From positions 99,409-163,408 of the forward strand of contig CALGLE010000001.1 in the NCBI GenBank assembly GCA_937930305.1: a DNA stretch of 64,000 nt, in the 5' to 3' direction. The position numbers and the translations under genes were made by a program. The notes beneath the pieces were generated by a model. That model had not been told where the DNA came from and did not search any database. It saw nothing but the letters and a program-made list of their open reading frames with translations. This document shows, in pieces, positions 16,239-25,761 of this stretch (position 1 is the first letter of the stretch; every line of letters starts with the position of its first letter). The stretch is from an uncultured Granulosicoccaceae bacterium. Lineage in GTDB: Bacteria; Pseudomonadota; Gammaproteobacteria; Granulosicoccales; Granulosicoccaceae.

Positions 16239-17465
16239 CTACAAATCAGGAAGAAACCACACGGCTGAAAATATACACAAAGCGGCAACGGCGAGCACAC
16301 CGAATAATTCAGCAAACCCCCAAGAACTGTGCACCCAAGCGATGAACGGTACGGCCGTTGCCATGACTGTGAAAGTGACAACATATCGCATACCGTAAGC
16401 TCGGCTTCGCCATTCACCGCGCACCATGCGCCCCACGAGCACATCATTAATCGGGATTTGGCCAAACACCACCAACATAAACGCGATCGCAACAACCAGT
16501 GCGGCTAACCCACTGAGCTGTATCATTAGAGTAAAGAACAAGGCCTGTAAAATGGCAACACAAATAAACACAACGCGCACGGAATACTTGTCTACCAGGT
16601 AACCCACAACGAGCTGTGCAAAGGCTGCCACAGTGAACACGATAAAAGTGTACCAACCCACTAGGGTAGCGGTATCCGCCATAGCGCCTAATCGTTCATC
16701 AAACACTTTTGGCAATGCAAAGGTTGTGCTTTGAAATATAAGCCCACCCATTGCTGTGGTAAAAAATATGATGGCAAAAACACGTATGAGCGTGCTTTTA
16801 GAATATCGAGTGGCTTCTGTTTTTCCTGCGATGAATGCAGCAGAACTTGCCACTGTCGGATGTTGGGTGCGCAGAAAAACCAAGTAAAGTAACCCGACAC
16901 CCACCGATACCATACCCGAAATAACAAACGCACTTCGCCAGCCTGCCGTATCAATTAAAAAACCTGTAATCAGCGCGGCGCAGGCAACTCCCATATTCCC
17001 AAAGACGCCATTAATTGCTAAAGGAATGCCGGTTTTTTGTCTTCCGTCGACAACCATGGCCAAACCGACTGGGTGGTAAATGGCAGCAAACACACCGATA
17101 AAGGTCAGCGCTAACGCAATTTGGACAGGGTTATTAGCCATACTGGCAAAGACAGAACTTAACCCAATTCCAATAAAGAATACGAGCATCATTCCGTCCC
17201 GACTCCACTTATCTGCTAACCACCCTGCAGGAATTGCGCAAACACCAAAAGCGATAAAACCTGGCGTTGCATAGGGAATCAGTTCGGCGTAGCTTAAATT
17301 CCATTCTTGAGTTAATCGCAATGCGGCCACACTGGCAAATATCAACATAAAAAAGTGGTCGAGAAAATGACCCATGTTGAGAAATAAAAATCTAACTTGG
17401 CCGGTATTAACTGTAATTTCTACGATTCCTGGTCTTTGCTGTAGTGAGCATAACATCCCACCCAA
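16239..17465 (-). CDS. MFS transporter
   Basis: About 408 residues with twelve predicted transmembrane helices in two halves of six. The N-half contains MGHFLDHFFMLIFA and the loop motif GWLADKWSRDGM, the usual MFS motif A between helices 2 and 3. The sequence type is like the fosmidomycin-resistance (Fsr)/nitrate-antiporter group, which often exports drugs or small acids. The frame opens with TTG at 17465; an ATG at 17456 is an alternative, and the first helix begins about 25 residues later, so the exact start is uncertain. It lies 50 bases upstream of the SLC13 gene on the same strand, so co-transcription is possible. Confidence 0.85.
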   Translation of the reverse strand: MGGMLCSLQQRPGIVEITVNTGQVRFLFLNMGHFLDHFFMLIFASVAALRLTQEWNLSYAELIPYATPGFIAFGVCAIPAGWLADKWSRDGMMLVFFIGIGLSSVFASMANNPVQIALALTFIGVFAAIYHPVGLAMVVDGRQKTGIPLAINGVFGNMGVACAALITGFLIDTAGWRSAFVISGMVSVGVGLLYLVFLRTQHPTVASSAAFIAGKTEATRYSKSTLIRVFAIIFFTTAMGGLIFQSTTFALPKVFDERLGAMADTATLVGWYTFIVFTVAAFAQLVVGYLVDKYSVRVVFICVAILQALFFTLMIQLSGLAALVVAIAFMLVVFGQIPINDVLVGRMVRGEWRSRAYGMRYVVTFTVMATAVPFIAWVHSSWGFAELFGVLAVAALCIFSAVWFLPDL

Positions 17466-17482
17466 TACATCAAAGAATCACT

Positions 17483-18694
17483 TTAAAGAATTGCACACAC
17501 ATCAATTTTACGGGTGTGCATTACACGCAAGAACGAATCGTTTATTGAGCTTTCCGATAAGCGACCATTGGCAAGATAGGCAAGTGCTCGGTTAATAGCG
17601 GGTGTCGTATCTTCCAGCGCGCTGAGCATGACCAAGTCCACCCCTGCTTCTAACGAGCGTGCAGCCGCTTCGGCATCATCCAAGGTGGCAGAAATTGCGT
17701 CCATGTTAAACGCATCGGTTATTACCAATCCTTGAAAACCTAGCCTTTTGCGCAACAGCCCTTCCACCGCAGCACGAGAAAGTGACGCAGGTTGCCCATT
17801 GGTTAAACCTTCGACCACTAAGTGGCCAACCATAATCGGAATATCTTTTCGCTTAGAGGCTTTCATGAAGGGAACAAGATCCCCCTCCCTAAGAATTTTC
17901 ACAGCGGGAATTACAGGTAAACCGTAATGGCTATCACTGCCACGACCATGCCCCGGAAAATGTTTTAAAACTGGCACTAAGCCCGCATCCAGAATTCCTT
18001 CAGCGGTGGCTATAGCATAAGTTGAAACAACATGTGCATCACCTCCAAAAGAACGATCACCAATCGCATTGCTGAAATTTAGATCAGCCACCGGCGCAAG
18101 ATTCATCGTGAACCCTAGCTCCCCAATTGCTTTCGCGTGTCGAGCTGCCAATTGCCTGGCTTGATCAGCACCTAGAGTTAACGCAACCTTTTTTGCACTC
18201 GGCACTCGGGAGGTTAAGTTGGATAAACGTTGCACACGTCCACCTTCTTCATCAACCGCAACAATTCCAGGACCCAGTAAGGATCGCTGTTGAAAGGAGG
18301 CAATAGCGTCTGAAATAGCGGCCGTGGGAGACCCGAGAACGACAACACCGCCCAGCATTCCCAGCGATGTAAGTTCAGTCGCTTTAGGAAATTCTAATTG
18401 TGTCACCAAGGGAAACATCAACTGACCCAAACGTTGTTCGATGGGTATGGCTCTAGCACACTCTCGCTCAGTGGGCGCACGAGCTGCGATGCGAACCGGA
18501 TTCGAAACTTCTGGTTTCATCACGTCTTCTGAGGAAGATTTTTGCGCCATGGGCTCTGCAGGCATTGGAGCCGCTTTTTCGTCAATAGCTTCACAGCCGC
18601 TAAGAATGAGCAGTAGCCATAGAGTAAAAAGGTGGCCCCACCTACTCAGGGCCACAGCGTCACTGACTCTTGATGTGAATAGTTGAAATTTCAT
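17483..18694 (-). CDS. Glycoside hydrolase family 3 lipoprotein (NagZ-like)
   Basis: About 403 residues from ATG 18694 (a TTG at 18712 is also possible). The lipobox LSGC follows a hydrophobic segment, so the enzyme should be membrane-anchored in the periplasm, unlike cytoplasmic E. coli NagZ. The GH3 barrel holds VDEEGGRVQRL, the catalytic loop KHFPGHGRGSDSH, with the Asp-His dyad typical of NagZ, and LVITDAFNMDAI with the nucleophile Asp. The family removes beta-linked N-acetylglucosamine from peptidoglycan fragments or chitin oligomers. It has only the barrel domain, as NagZ does. It lies 17 bases upstream of the MFS gene, so that transporter may carry the released sugars; this link is inference. 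Confidence 0.85.
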   Translation of the reverse strand: MKFQLFTSRVSDAVALSRWGHLFTLWLLLILSGCEAIDEKAAPMPAEPMAQKSSSEDVMKPEVSNPVRIAARAPTERECARAIPIEQRLGQLMFPLVTQLEFPKATELTSLGMLGGVVVLGSPTAAISDAIASFQQRSLLGPGIVAVDEEGGRVQRLSNLTSRVPSAKKVALTLGADQARQLAARHAKAIGELGFTMNLAPVADLNFSNAIGDRSFGGDAHVVSTYAIATAEGILDAGLVPVLKHFPGHGRGSDSHYGLPVIPAVKILREGDLVPFMKASKRKDIPIMVGHLVVEGLTNGQPASLSRAAVEGLLRKRLGFQGLVITDAFNMDAISATLDDAEAAARSLEAGVDLVMLSALEDTTPAINRALAYLANGRLSESSINDSFLRVMHTRKIDVCAIL

Positions 18695-18815
18695 GCAGCG
18701 CCAAACCGTCAATCCAGGCGAAAATCCTGCAAGACTGAGGCCCGAAATTTAGACTGTAGGTATTAGTAAACTACTAGAAAGTTGACTTGTTTTCACACGA
18801 ATTCTGAACGTAAAA

Positions 18816-18843
18816 AAAGACCGTTCAAATTCAAACGGTCTTT
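18816..18843 (-). terminator. Rho-independent terminator
   Basis: AAAGACCGTT and AACGGTCTTT form a 10-bp stem with an 8-base loop, followed on the minus strand by a run of seven T. It lies just beyond the stop of the frameshifted lipoprotein gene and ends its transcript. Confidence 0.88.
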
Positions 18844-18869
18844 CTCTTTGTACAATTGACCAGAACCAC

Positions 18870-19731
18870 CTACTGATTGCGCAGAATCCTTAAAAGCTCA
18901 CCAAAGTCAGATTCTGATATATCAAACTGTGATGCCAACGCATTAGGCTCTTGCGATACGCCTTGCTTATAGTACTCAAGATAAGCGGAGTCATCAGTTG
19001 GATAGCGAAGGCCGTCCATCAAATCACCTGAGATCTGCACTCCAGCCGTGACCTCAAGGTTACCGTCAGGTGAGGATATAAAGTCATCCGTGCAATTGTC
19101 TAAAGATACGTCAACCGCGCACACCTCAAAATTACCCGCGCCTTGATTGCCACTACCCAGTGCGAAAGCACTGATCAGGCCTCCCCCAGCTTCGACATTC
19201 GTTACACACATACGTGGTTTCGGCCATCAAACACAAGGTCGATTCACCTTGAATTTCATTCGTGATCAGTGCCACGGTGCCGGATTCTGGCGATGTCACG
19301 ATGCCAGTAGCGGGAAACGGTACCGTCACCTCAAAAACCTCACCACTTGGAAAAATGTAATTAAAAGTGGAGGCTGGTGTCAGTCGTGCCAATTGCTGAG
19401 CATCCGAACTTTGATTGCCAACAGGTACAACGGGCGGTTGCGTCACGGGTGGAGTCGGTGGAGTCACGACAGGAGGCTGCTGAACGACAGGAGGTTGTTG
19501 TACGGCTGGGGGTTGCTGAACCACAGGAGGTGTGGGCCCGGGTAGCTCAGTTCCAATTTCCCCAGGTACCGGTTCCACTTGCGGAGTCACGGCCGGCGCC
19601 GGTGTCACAGATAAAGGCGTTGCGACGGTACCATCGCCTTCTAAACATCCAGTTAGAACAACGGCTGCGCAAACTGCACCAAGAAGTTTGCTCTTGTTTA
19701 AAATAACAGTGCGTGGGTATATGGATTCCAT
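18870..19731 (-). pseudogene. Pro-rich lipoprotein gene interrupted by a frameshift
   Basis: Two consecutive frames belong to one gene. The first (from ATG 19731) has a lipoprotein signal (lipobox LTGC), a Pro/Val/Gln-rich spacer with repeated QQPPVV units (about 65-100) and a folded domain. After TTYVC it enters junk (NECRSWGRPD), while the other frame begins at exactly the same place with VTNVEAGGGLISAFALGSG and continues to the stop at 18870. The break lies in an alternating GT tract (19204-19210). One more GT dinucleotide would give TTYVCVTNVEAGG and a continuous 287-residue lipoprotein with paired Cys. I do not recognise the folded domain. The cause is real decay, phase variation or a base-calling error. 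A strong terminator follows it. Confidence 0.75.
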
Positions 19732-19842
19732 GTCATTTATTCCGTTTGAGTTGCTTGGAGTTTTCTAGTGTTGTCACCTCCAGTAACGAACGGGGATTTG
19801 ATATCTAACGAGGGTACCGGTGTGCCTATGCCACCTAGTAAT

Positions 19843-20862
19843 CTACAAAGTGGTGCCTTCCACCAACTTGGCCGTGACAGCTGTAACGTCATCGGTGGGT
19901 TCCTCTCGCAATTTTCTAATCAGTAGTTCGGCTGAGAGTGTTCCGATTTTCTGCATCGGCACCTCTGTGGTCGTGAGTCGCTCTACCAAAATGGATGCGG
20001 CCTCATGGCCTCCCCAGCCAGCTATGCCGATGTCCTCGGGAACACGAATGCCCTTGCGCTGACACCATGCGAGACCACCCAATGCCATGGTGTCGTCTTG
20101 AAAATAGATCATGTCAACATCTTGCATTCGGTTAAGCAAATTTTCAGTGCCGTAGAAGCCAGAATAAAAACCTGGGGTATCGTTTAATTTATCTTTATGA
20201 ACAATCTTCCCGCCAGCATCGGTGAAACATTTTTCAAAACCTGTAAACCGATCCAATCGACCTGAGTCCCAATCCTGTAACGAACCGAGTAAAGCGGCTT
20301 TTTTATAACCTTTTAAAATGGCATAACGAGCCATGTCAAAACCTGAGTCGTATTCATTGAAGCCCACCGACATACTGAGTGGGCTGGTATTGAGATTCCA
20401 AAATTCCACCACGGGAATTCCAGCATCTTTGAGTAATTTTAATGTGCCTTTACTGTGATGTTTGCTAGACAACAAAACACCTGCAGGCCGCCAGGCAAGT
20501 ATATTTTTTAACCAGAGCTCTTCCTCAGAAACTTGCTGGTTATGACTGCCAATGATGGCTTGAAAACCAAATCGCTGAAAAGTGTGTTCAATGTTATCGA
20601 GCACCACACCAAAAAAATGACTCGACATTCGTGGCACGCAAACACCAACCAGCGTCGAAGCACTAGAAGGCCCGAATGCAGCTGCAATTCGATTCGGTAG
20701 ATAACCCGATTTTTCTACCTCACGTAAAACTTTCTCACGCGTAGCTTCAGAAAACCCATCAACGTCGCGTAGCACTCGAGACACGGTCATCTTTGAGACA
20801 CCCGCAGCTTCAGCAATATGGCTAAGACTTGCGGTCGGTTTTTTTAACGACTTTTCTTTCAT
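19843..20862 (-). CDS. LacI-family transcriptional regulator (GntR/IdnR-like)
   Basis: About 339 residues from ATG 20862; a TTG at 20901 would add 13 residues. The N-terminal HTH (ASLSHIAEAAGVSKMTVSRVL) has the KMTVSR recognition helix of E. coli GntR, and the hinge helix (GYLPNRIAAAF) is typical. The C-terminal periplasmic-binding-like domain binds the effector (about 60-339). It is divergent from a ribose-type ABC operon. Palindromes with the GntR-type core GTTACCGGTAAC stand before that operon (one mismatch) and before a second ABC operon (perfect), so it most likely represses both and is released by a sugar or sugar acid. The specific effector is unknown. Confidence 0.9.
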   Translation of the reverse strand: MKEKSLKKPTASLSHIAEAAGVSKMTVSRVLRDVDGFSEATREKVLREVEKSGYLPNRIAAAFGPSSASTLVGVCVPRMSSHFFGVVLDNIEHTFQRFGFQAIIGSHNQQVSEEELWLKNILAWRPAGVLLSSKHHSKGTLKLLKDAGIPVVEFWNLNTSPLSMSVGFNEYDSGFDMARYAILKGYKKAALLGSLQDWDSGRLDRFTGFEKCFTDAGGKIVHKDKLNDTPGFYSGFYGTENLLNRMQDVDMIYFQDDTMALGGLAWCQRKGIRVPEDIGIAGWGGHEAASILVERLTTTEVPMQKIGTLSAELLIRKLREEPTDDVTAVTAKLVEGTTL

Positions 20863-20975
20863 TTCCTGGGGCTTAGCGCCAACTTCTCTATGAACAGCCA
20901 AACAAGGCGTGACAATCTAACACTAAGCCCCGTGAAACCGAAAGCTTGTATTAATTGTTTTACTCGGTTAAGTTA

Positions 20976-20989
20976 CGTTATCGGTAACG
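20976..20989. promoter_or_regulatory. LacI/GntR-type operator 1
   Basis: CGTTATCGGTAACG is a palindrome with one mismatch, 55 bases before the first ABC ATPase gene and in the gap shared with the LacI gene. It differs at one base from the perfect site at 25762 and matches the core of the known E. coli GntR operator. Confidence 0.75.
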
Positions 20990-21043
20990 TTACAGCTCAG
21001 AGTGTAAAGCGAAACGCGTACCGCAGGTCCTTTTGGGGGAGTT

Positions 21044-22567
21044 TTGGCTAATTCAGACGGTTTGTTCTTTGACCGGATCACCAAATCCTTTGGTGGCACA
21101 AAAGCGCTCAATAACGTCTCTCTGCACGTGGAGCGGGGCGAAATTGTTGCCCTTTTAGGCGAAAACGGTGCTGGAAAATCCACACTCATAAAAACTCTGG
21201 GCGGAATGCACAGCCCTGACGAAGGACGCGTTCTGTTAGACGGCACCGAATACGCCTACAAAGCCGGAGCTGTCCAAACTCGGCCTCAGGTGGCATTTAT
21301 TCATCAAGATCTTGGCCTAATTGAATGGATGAGCATTGCTGAAAATATAGCCCTGGCTGTGGGATACCCGAAAAACCACGGTTTAATCTCTTGGCGTAAA
21401 ACCGAAGAGCTCGCGTACAAAGCCATGCGAATGGTGGATTGCAATTTTGACCCGAGCACACGGATTTCCTCCCTTACCCGAACAGAGAAATCTTTAGTCG
21501 CCATTGCCCGCGCTTTGATCGTGGAATGCGAATTTCTGGTGCTTGATGAACCCACCGCAAGCTTGCCCGCGGACGAGGTTGAACGTTTATTTCAAGCCTT
21601 ACGACCTTTGAAAGAGAAAGGCGTTGGCATGATCTACGTCTCGCACCGTTTGGATGAAATTTTTAAAATTGCTGACAGAGTCGCTGTACTACGTGACGGA
21701 GAAATGGTTGGGGTACGAGACATAAACCACACCAGTCCCGAAGAGTTGGTTACGTTAATTGTTGGACGAAAATCACGAGAAATCAGCCTTCCTAATTTAG
21801 TTCAGGATCGATTGGTATTAGAACTTAAAGGCTTTCACACCAAACGCGTGCAGCCACTTAACTTAACCTTACATCGAGGCGAAATACTAGGCCTAGTTGG
21901 TTTGCGAGGTGCTGGACATGAGGACATAGGTCGCGCGTTGTATGGACTGATTGACCACAAAGGAAAGGTGAAGCTCGAAGGCGCTGAACTAAACGTTTCT
22001 TCACCAAGTGACGCCATGTCACTGGGTATCGGTTTAGTGGCCGGTGACAGAATAGTCGAGTCAGTAGCGTCAACCTTAACCGTTTGCGAAAACATTTTTT
22101 TGAATCCGTTAGTTCGCAGCCGAAGGTTATTACAGTTACAAAGCAATCGCGAAGAACACAAAGCAGCCCACGCAATAGGTGAACAAATAGGGCTAAGCCC
22201 TAACGACCCTAACTTAGCAGTGGAAGCCCTATCGGGCGGGAATCAGCAAAAGGTAGTGGTTGGTCGTTGGATCGACACACAACGAAAACTTCTTATAACC
22301 GAAGATCCCACCGCCGGTGTTGATGTGGGCGCAAAGGCAGAAATTTACCAATTACTCTTTGAAGCCACCGCGTCAGGTATGGGTGTGTTGGTGGTATCCA
22401 CAGATTTCGAGGAAGTCGCAAACGTGTGTCATCGCGCAGTGGTATTCAGTCGCGGGCGCTGTGTTGCCACACTGGAAGGGGTGGAGCTATCTACTGAAAA
22501 TCTTATTCAAAAAGCCTCTGCTGAAGAGTCTTTAGAACCAGAAGTCATTCACAATGCAGTCCATTGA
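21044..22567 (+). CDS. Ribose-type ABC transporter, duplicated ATPase (RbsA/MglA-like)
   Basis: A 507-residue protein with two ABC domains. Domain 1 (about 5-240): Walker A LGENGAGKSTLIK, Walker B FLVLDEPTASLP, H-loop VSHR. Its signature, SSLTRTEKSLVAIARAL, departs from LSGGQ, as is common in the first half of this family. Domain 2 (about 250-500): a degenerate P-loop (GLRGAGHEDIGRAL), intact signature LSGGNQQKVVVGRW, and EDPTAGVDVGAKAEIY. This is the standard carbohydrate-uptake CUT2 ATPase. The start is TTG at 21044 behind a strong GGGGGAG. The gene overlaps the permease gene by 14 bases. Control by the LacI-type operator upstream is likely. Confidence 0.92.
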   Translation: MANSDGLFFDRITKSFGGTKALNNVSLHVERGEIVALLGENGAGKSTLIKTLGGMHSPDEGRVLLDGTEYAYKAGAVQTRPQVAFIHQDLGLIEWMSIAENIALAVGYPKNHGLISWRKTEELAYKAMRMVDCNFDPSTRISSLTRTEKSLVAIARALIVECEFLVLDEPTASLPADEVERLFQALRPLKEKGVGMIYVSHRLDEIFKIADRVAVLRDGEMVGVRDINHTSPEELVTLIVGRKSREISLPNLVQDRLVLELKGFHTKRVQPLNLTLHRGEILGLVGLRGAGHEDIGRALYGLIDHKGKVKLEGAELNVSSPSDAMSLGIGLVAGDRIVESVASTLTVCENIFLNPLVRSRRLLQLQSNREEHKAAHAIGEQIGLSPNDPNLAVEALSGGNQQKVVVGRWIDTQRKLLITEDPTAGVDVGAKAEIYQLLFEATASGMGVLVVSTDFEEVANVCHRAVVFSRGRCVATLEGVELSTENLIQKASAEESLEPEVIHNAVH

Positions 22568-23576
22568 ATCAAACGCTCTAGAACCCACACGCGCTGAGCT
22601 AAAAGAACTCACGCTTTTACAGAAAATGGGGCGCATTGTGCCGGTCTATGGACTGGTTCTGCTCACTCTATTTTTAATTGTGTTGTTCTCAGTGCTGCTA
22701 CCCAACACATTCCCAACTCTACTTAATGTACGGGCAATTCTTTCCGACAAATCCATCATCGCCTTGTTGAGTCTCGCGGCAATGGTGCCGATGGCCGCAG
22801 GCCGCATAGATTTAACCGTCGGCTATGGAATCGTTATTTGGCATATCCTAGCGATTTCTTTACAAACCAAATTCGGTATCCCATGGCCAATAGCGGTGAT
22901 TATGGTTTTATCGCTTGGCGCATTAGTTGGTTTTTTGAACGGTATGTTGGTAGAAGTAGCGAAAATAGATAGCTTTATCGCAACATTGGGGACCGGTACC
23001 ATACTGTATGCCTTAGCGCTATGGCACACCGGTGGCAGACAAATGGTTGGTGTATTACCAGACGGGTTCTACGCCATCAATGGCACTTTTGTTATGGGCC
23101 TACCTATAACAGCGTACTACTTACTAGCGATCACAATCGTTATGTGGTTAATACTCGAGTACACACCGATTGGCCGCTACCTTTACGCGATTGGAGCAAA
23201 CCCGAGAGCCGCTGATTTAAACGGCATTCCGACTCGTAAATTTGTTGTAGGTGCATTCGTAACTTCCGGCTTAATGACCGCTCTCGCAGGCGTCCTACTC
23301 GCTTCAAAACTCCGGATTGGACAAGCCAGTGTGGGTTTGGAATTTTTACTTCCAGCCCTGGTCGGTGCATTTTTAGGATCAACCACGATAAAACCAGGAC
23401 GGGTCAACGTGTGGGGAACGGTGGTTGGAGTCGCCATACTCGCGGTGGGTATTTCAGGTATCCAACAGTTTGGGGGATCATTCTGGGTTGAACCCATGTT
23501 CAATGGCGTCACCCTACTCGTGGCTATTGGTATCGCAGGATATGCGCAGCGCAGGAAAGGCGCTGCAAAAAAATAA
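22554..23576 (+). CDS. Ribose-type ABC transporter permease (RbsC-like)
   Basis: A 340-residue integral membrane protein of the CUT2 family with eight to ten helices and the EAA-like coupling stretch GRYLYAIGANPRAADLNGIP, where the family's G-x-N-x-x-A-A pattern is clear. The helix after it (LLASKLRIGQ, then FLLPALVGAFLGSTTIKPGR) is also family-typical, with the final SxxxxPGRxNxxGT segment. It forms the homodimeric channel for the ATPase encoded just upstream, with a 14-bp overlap, and works with the binding protein encoded 62 bases downstream. Confidence 0.92.
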   Translation: MQSIESNALEPTRAELKELTLLQKMGRIVPVYGLVLLTLFLIVLFSVLLPNTFPTLLNVRAILSDKSIIALLSLAAMVPMAAGRIDLTVGYGIVIWHILAISLQTKFGIPWPIAVIMVLSLGALVGFLNGMLVEVAKIDSFIATLGTGTILYALALWHTGGRQMVGVLPDGFYAINGTFVMGLPITAYYLLAITIVMWLILEYTPIGRYLYAIGANPRAADLNGIPTRKFVVGAFVTSGLMTALAGVLLASKLRIGQASVGLEFLLPALVGAFLGSTTIKPGRVNVWGTVVGVAILAVGISGIQQFGGSFWVEPMFNGVTLLVAIGIAGYAQRRKGAAKK

Positions 23577-23638
23577 GATTATTTGCTAGTTCAATGTTGT
23601 ATGAACGCTGAAAATATTTAACAACTGGAGGATAGACG

Positions 23639-24685
23639 ATGATTAAGAAAAACCTACTCAATACACTGGCTGCAGGTGTGACTACCGCGCTCTTTAGCGG
23701 CATAACCATAGCCGCAGATTTTGACGGCCCAACCGATGGTCCCGCCGCAGCTGCTGATAAAACCATTGTTGTGCTCGCCGCTGATATGAAAAATGGTGGC
23801 ATCTTGGGCGTCACTAATGGGGTCGAAGAAGCTGCGGAAAAAATTGGCTGGGAAGTTCGAGTGTTAGATGGCGGTGGTTCAGTTCAAGGGCGCACCGCTG
23901 CATTTGGGCAAGCTATTGCGCTGCAGCCCAACGGCATTATCATTAACGGTTTTGATGCTGTGGAACAGCAAGCAGCCCTGGACCAAGTCGTTGCAGCAAA
24001 GATTCCGATGGTGTCATGGCACTCTGGGCCAAAAATCGGTTGTGATGCACCCGGCGGAATCTTTGCCAATGTTTCCACTGATGCAATGACCGTATCGGAA
24101 CACGCAGCCAAGTGGGCAGTAGAAGACGCAGGCGGCAAGCCGGGTGTTGTGATATTCACTGACTCAACCTATCAAATAGCGATAGATAAAGCGGATCGTA
24201 TAAAAGAGACCGTGGAAGCGATGGGCGGCACCGTGCTGGAGTATGTCGACACTCCCATAGCGGATACGTCTAGCCGCATGGGGCCTTTAACCACTACGCT
24301 TTTGCAAAAATACGGTGCGGATTGGACACATGCTCTGGCCATCAACGATATCTATTTCGACTTCATGGGCCCTGCACTTGCAGCCGCAGGCATTGGTGGC
24401 GATGGTTCACCTAAGGCTGTAGCAGCCGGTGATGGATCAGAATCCGCTTTCCAACGAATTAAAACGGGGCAATATCAATCGATCACGGTTGCAGAGCCAT
24501 TGAATTTGCAAGGTTGGCAGTTGGTGGATGAATTGAATCGCGCCATCTCTGGAGCAGAGTGTTCTGGCTACATCACAGCTCCCGCTGTTGTAAACATGGA
24601 AGGTGCAAAGGCGATGGGTGATAGTCCAATTTTTGATCCTGAAAACGGGTATCGAGAAGCCTATTCCAGTATCTGGGGCAAATAA
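23639..24685 (+). CDS. Periplasmic sugar-binding protein of ABC importer 1
   Basis: A 348-residue exported protein with a clear signal peptide (cleavage near TIAADF) and a type I periplasmic-binding fold (Peripla_BP_4-like, about 40-330). Features include TIVVLAADMKNGG near the start, GIIINGFDAV in the hinge, and INDIYFDFMGPALAAAG for the second lobe. GGAGG seven bases upstream gives strong translation, as expected for a binding protein made in excess. Residues such as WHSGPKIGCDAPGG line the cleft, but the ligand cannot be told. A terminator follows immediately, so the high-level transcript likely ends here. Confidence 0.9.
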   Translation: MIKKNLLNTLAAGVTTALFSGITIAADFDGPTDGPAAAADKTIVVLAADMKNGGILGVTNGVEEAAEKIGWEVRVLDGGGSVQGRTAAFGQAIALQPNGIIINGFDAVEQQAALDQVVAAKIPMVSWHSGPKIGCDAPGGIFANVSTDAMTVSEHAAKWAVEDAGGKPGVVIFTDSTYQIAIDKADRIKETVEAMGGTVLEYVDTPIADTSSRMGPLTTTLLQKYGADWTHALAINDIYFDFMGPALAAAGIGGDGSPKAVAAGDGSESAFQRIKTGQYQSITVAEPLNLQGWQLVDELNRAISGAECSGYITAPAVVNMEGAKAMGDSPIFDPENGYREAYSSIWGK

Positions 24686-24693
24686 GAAACACG

Positions 24694-24720
24694 CAGCTGC
24701 GATTGTCAGAATCGCAGCTG
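24694..24720 (+). terminator. Terminator after importer 1
   Basis: CAGCTGCGATT and AATCGCAGCTG form a perfect 11-bp stem with a GTCAG loop, followed by TTTCCTTTTTTT. It stands nine bases after the binding-protein stop and 30 bases before the dehydrogenase start, so the dehydrogenase is expressed by read-through or its own promoter. Confidence 0.88.
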
Positions 24721-24750
24721 TTTCCTTTTTTTCAGTTAAAGATCAACACC

Positions 24751-25695
24751 GTGAAAAAACCACACATACTGAGTTTCGAAACCTACGATGATTGGGACCT
24801 TGAACCCATGCATGCGTTATTCGAAGTTCATCAGTTTCCCAGCACTAACAATGTGATGGATATATCGAGCGATGTGCGTGAAGACATTCGGGCGTTCGCA
24901 TTTAAAGGGCACGCTGCATTGGGCGTGGAAATTATGGATGCATTTCCAAACCTAGAATTGATCGCGAACTATGGCGTCGGCTTTGACACGATTGATGTAG
25001 CTCATGCTTCAAAAAAAGGCATCAAGGTAACCAATACCCCCGACGTGTTAACCGATGACGTGGCCGATCTAGCCATCGGCATGCTGTTGTCGTTAACGCG
25101 AGATATTGTCGGCGCTTCAGATTGGGTACGATCAGGTACTTGGGCGAAGTCGGGTGCCTACCCTCTACAAAGAACCATTTCAGGCAAATCTATTGGCGTT
25201 GTTGGCTTGGGTAGAATCGGGCGTGCAATCGCTGATCGCTTGCAAGCCTTTAATACCCACATCCACTATTTTGCTCGCAGTGAAAAAGATACCCCTGGCT
25301 GGGTCTTCCACACCGACCTCATAGACATGGCTAAAAAAGTCGATATATTGATGGTTGCCGTGTCCGGCGGGCCACAAACATCCGGCTTAATATCTAAAGA
25401 AGTGATTGACGCGCTGGGCAACGATGGCGTCATCGTTAACAGCGCACGTGGTACCACATTAGATGAAGAGGCCTTAATTCAAGCACTTCAAACTCATCAG
25501 TTGCGCGGCGCTGCACTGGATGTTTTCAACAACGAACCTCACATCGACGAGCGCTTTTCTAAACTCAGTAATGTATTGCTCCAACCCCATCAATCGTCGG
25601 GCACCATAGAAACAAGAAAAAATATGGGGGCTTTGCAGCGGCAAAACTTAAGTGCTTTTTTCGCTGGGGATCCACTTGTAACAGCGGTGAACTGA
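24751..25695 (+). CDS. D-isomer-specific 2-hydroxyacid dehydrogenase
   Basis: About 314 residues from GTG 24751; a longer frame opens at 24703, but that would start inside the terminator. The catalytic domain is split around a Rossmann domain (about 100-280): VGLGRIGRAIADRL is the NAD(P) motif, VNSARGTTLDEEAL carries the catalytic Arg, NNEPHID the Glu, and QPHQSSGT the catalytic His. The family reduces or oxidises 2-hydroxyacids such as glycerate/hydroxypyruvate, glyoxylate or gluconate-type acids. Lying between two sugar importers under one regulator, it probably acts on a product of the imported compound. This supports a sugar-acid substrate but does not prove it. Confidence 0.9.
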   Translation: MKKPHILSFETYDDWDLEPMHALFEVHQFPSTNNVMDISSDVREDIRAFAFKGHAALGVEIMDAFPNLELIANYGVGFDTIDVAHASKKGIKVTNTPDVLTDDVADLAIGMLLSLTRDIVGASDWVRSGTWAKSGAYPLQRTISGKSIGVVGLGRIGRAIADRLQAFNTHIHYFARSEKDTPGWVFHTDLIDMAKKVDILMVAVSGGPQTSGLISKEVIDALGNDGVIVNSARGTTLDEEALIQALQTHQLRGAALDVFNNEPHIDERFSKLSNVLLQPHQSSGTIETRKNMGALQRQNLSAFFAGDPLVTAVN

Positions 25696-25761
25696 ATATG
25701 TCAGCCGACCATCTCCACGCTGCTGTGGGCTGCCAATTACCGGCCCTATTTTGCATAGAAA

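Noticed and set aside
19440..19540. Short repeats inside the lipoprotein gene as a possible CRISPR or VNTR array
   Set aside because: The units are 15-20 bases, contiguous, in frame and encode a Pro-rich spacer; no spacers of equal length and no cas genes.
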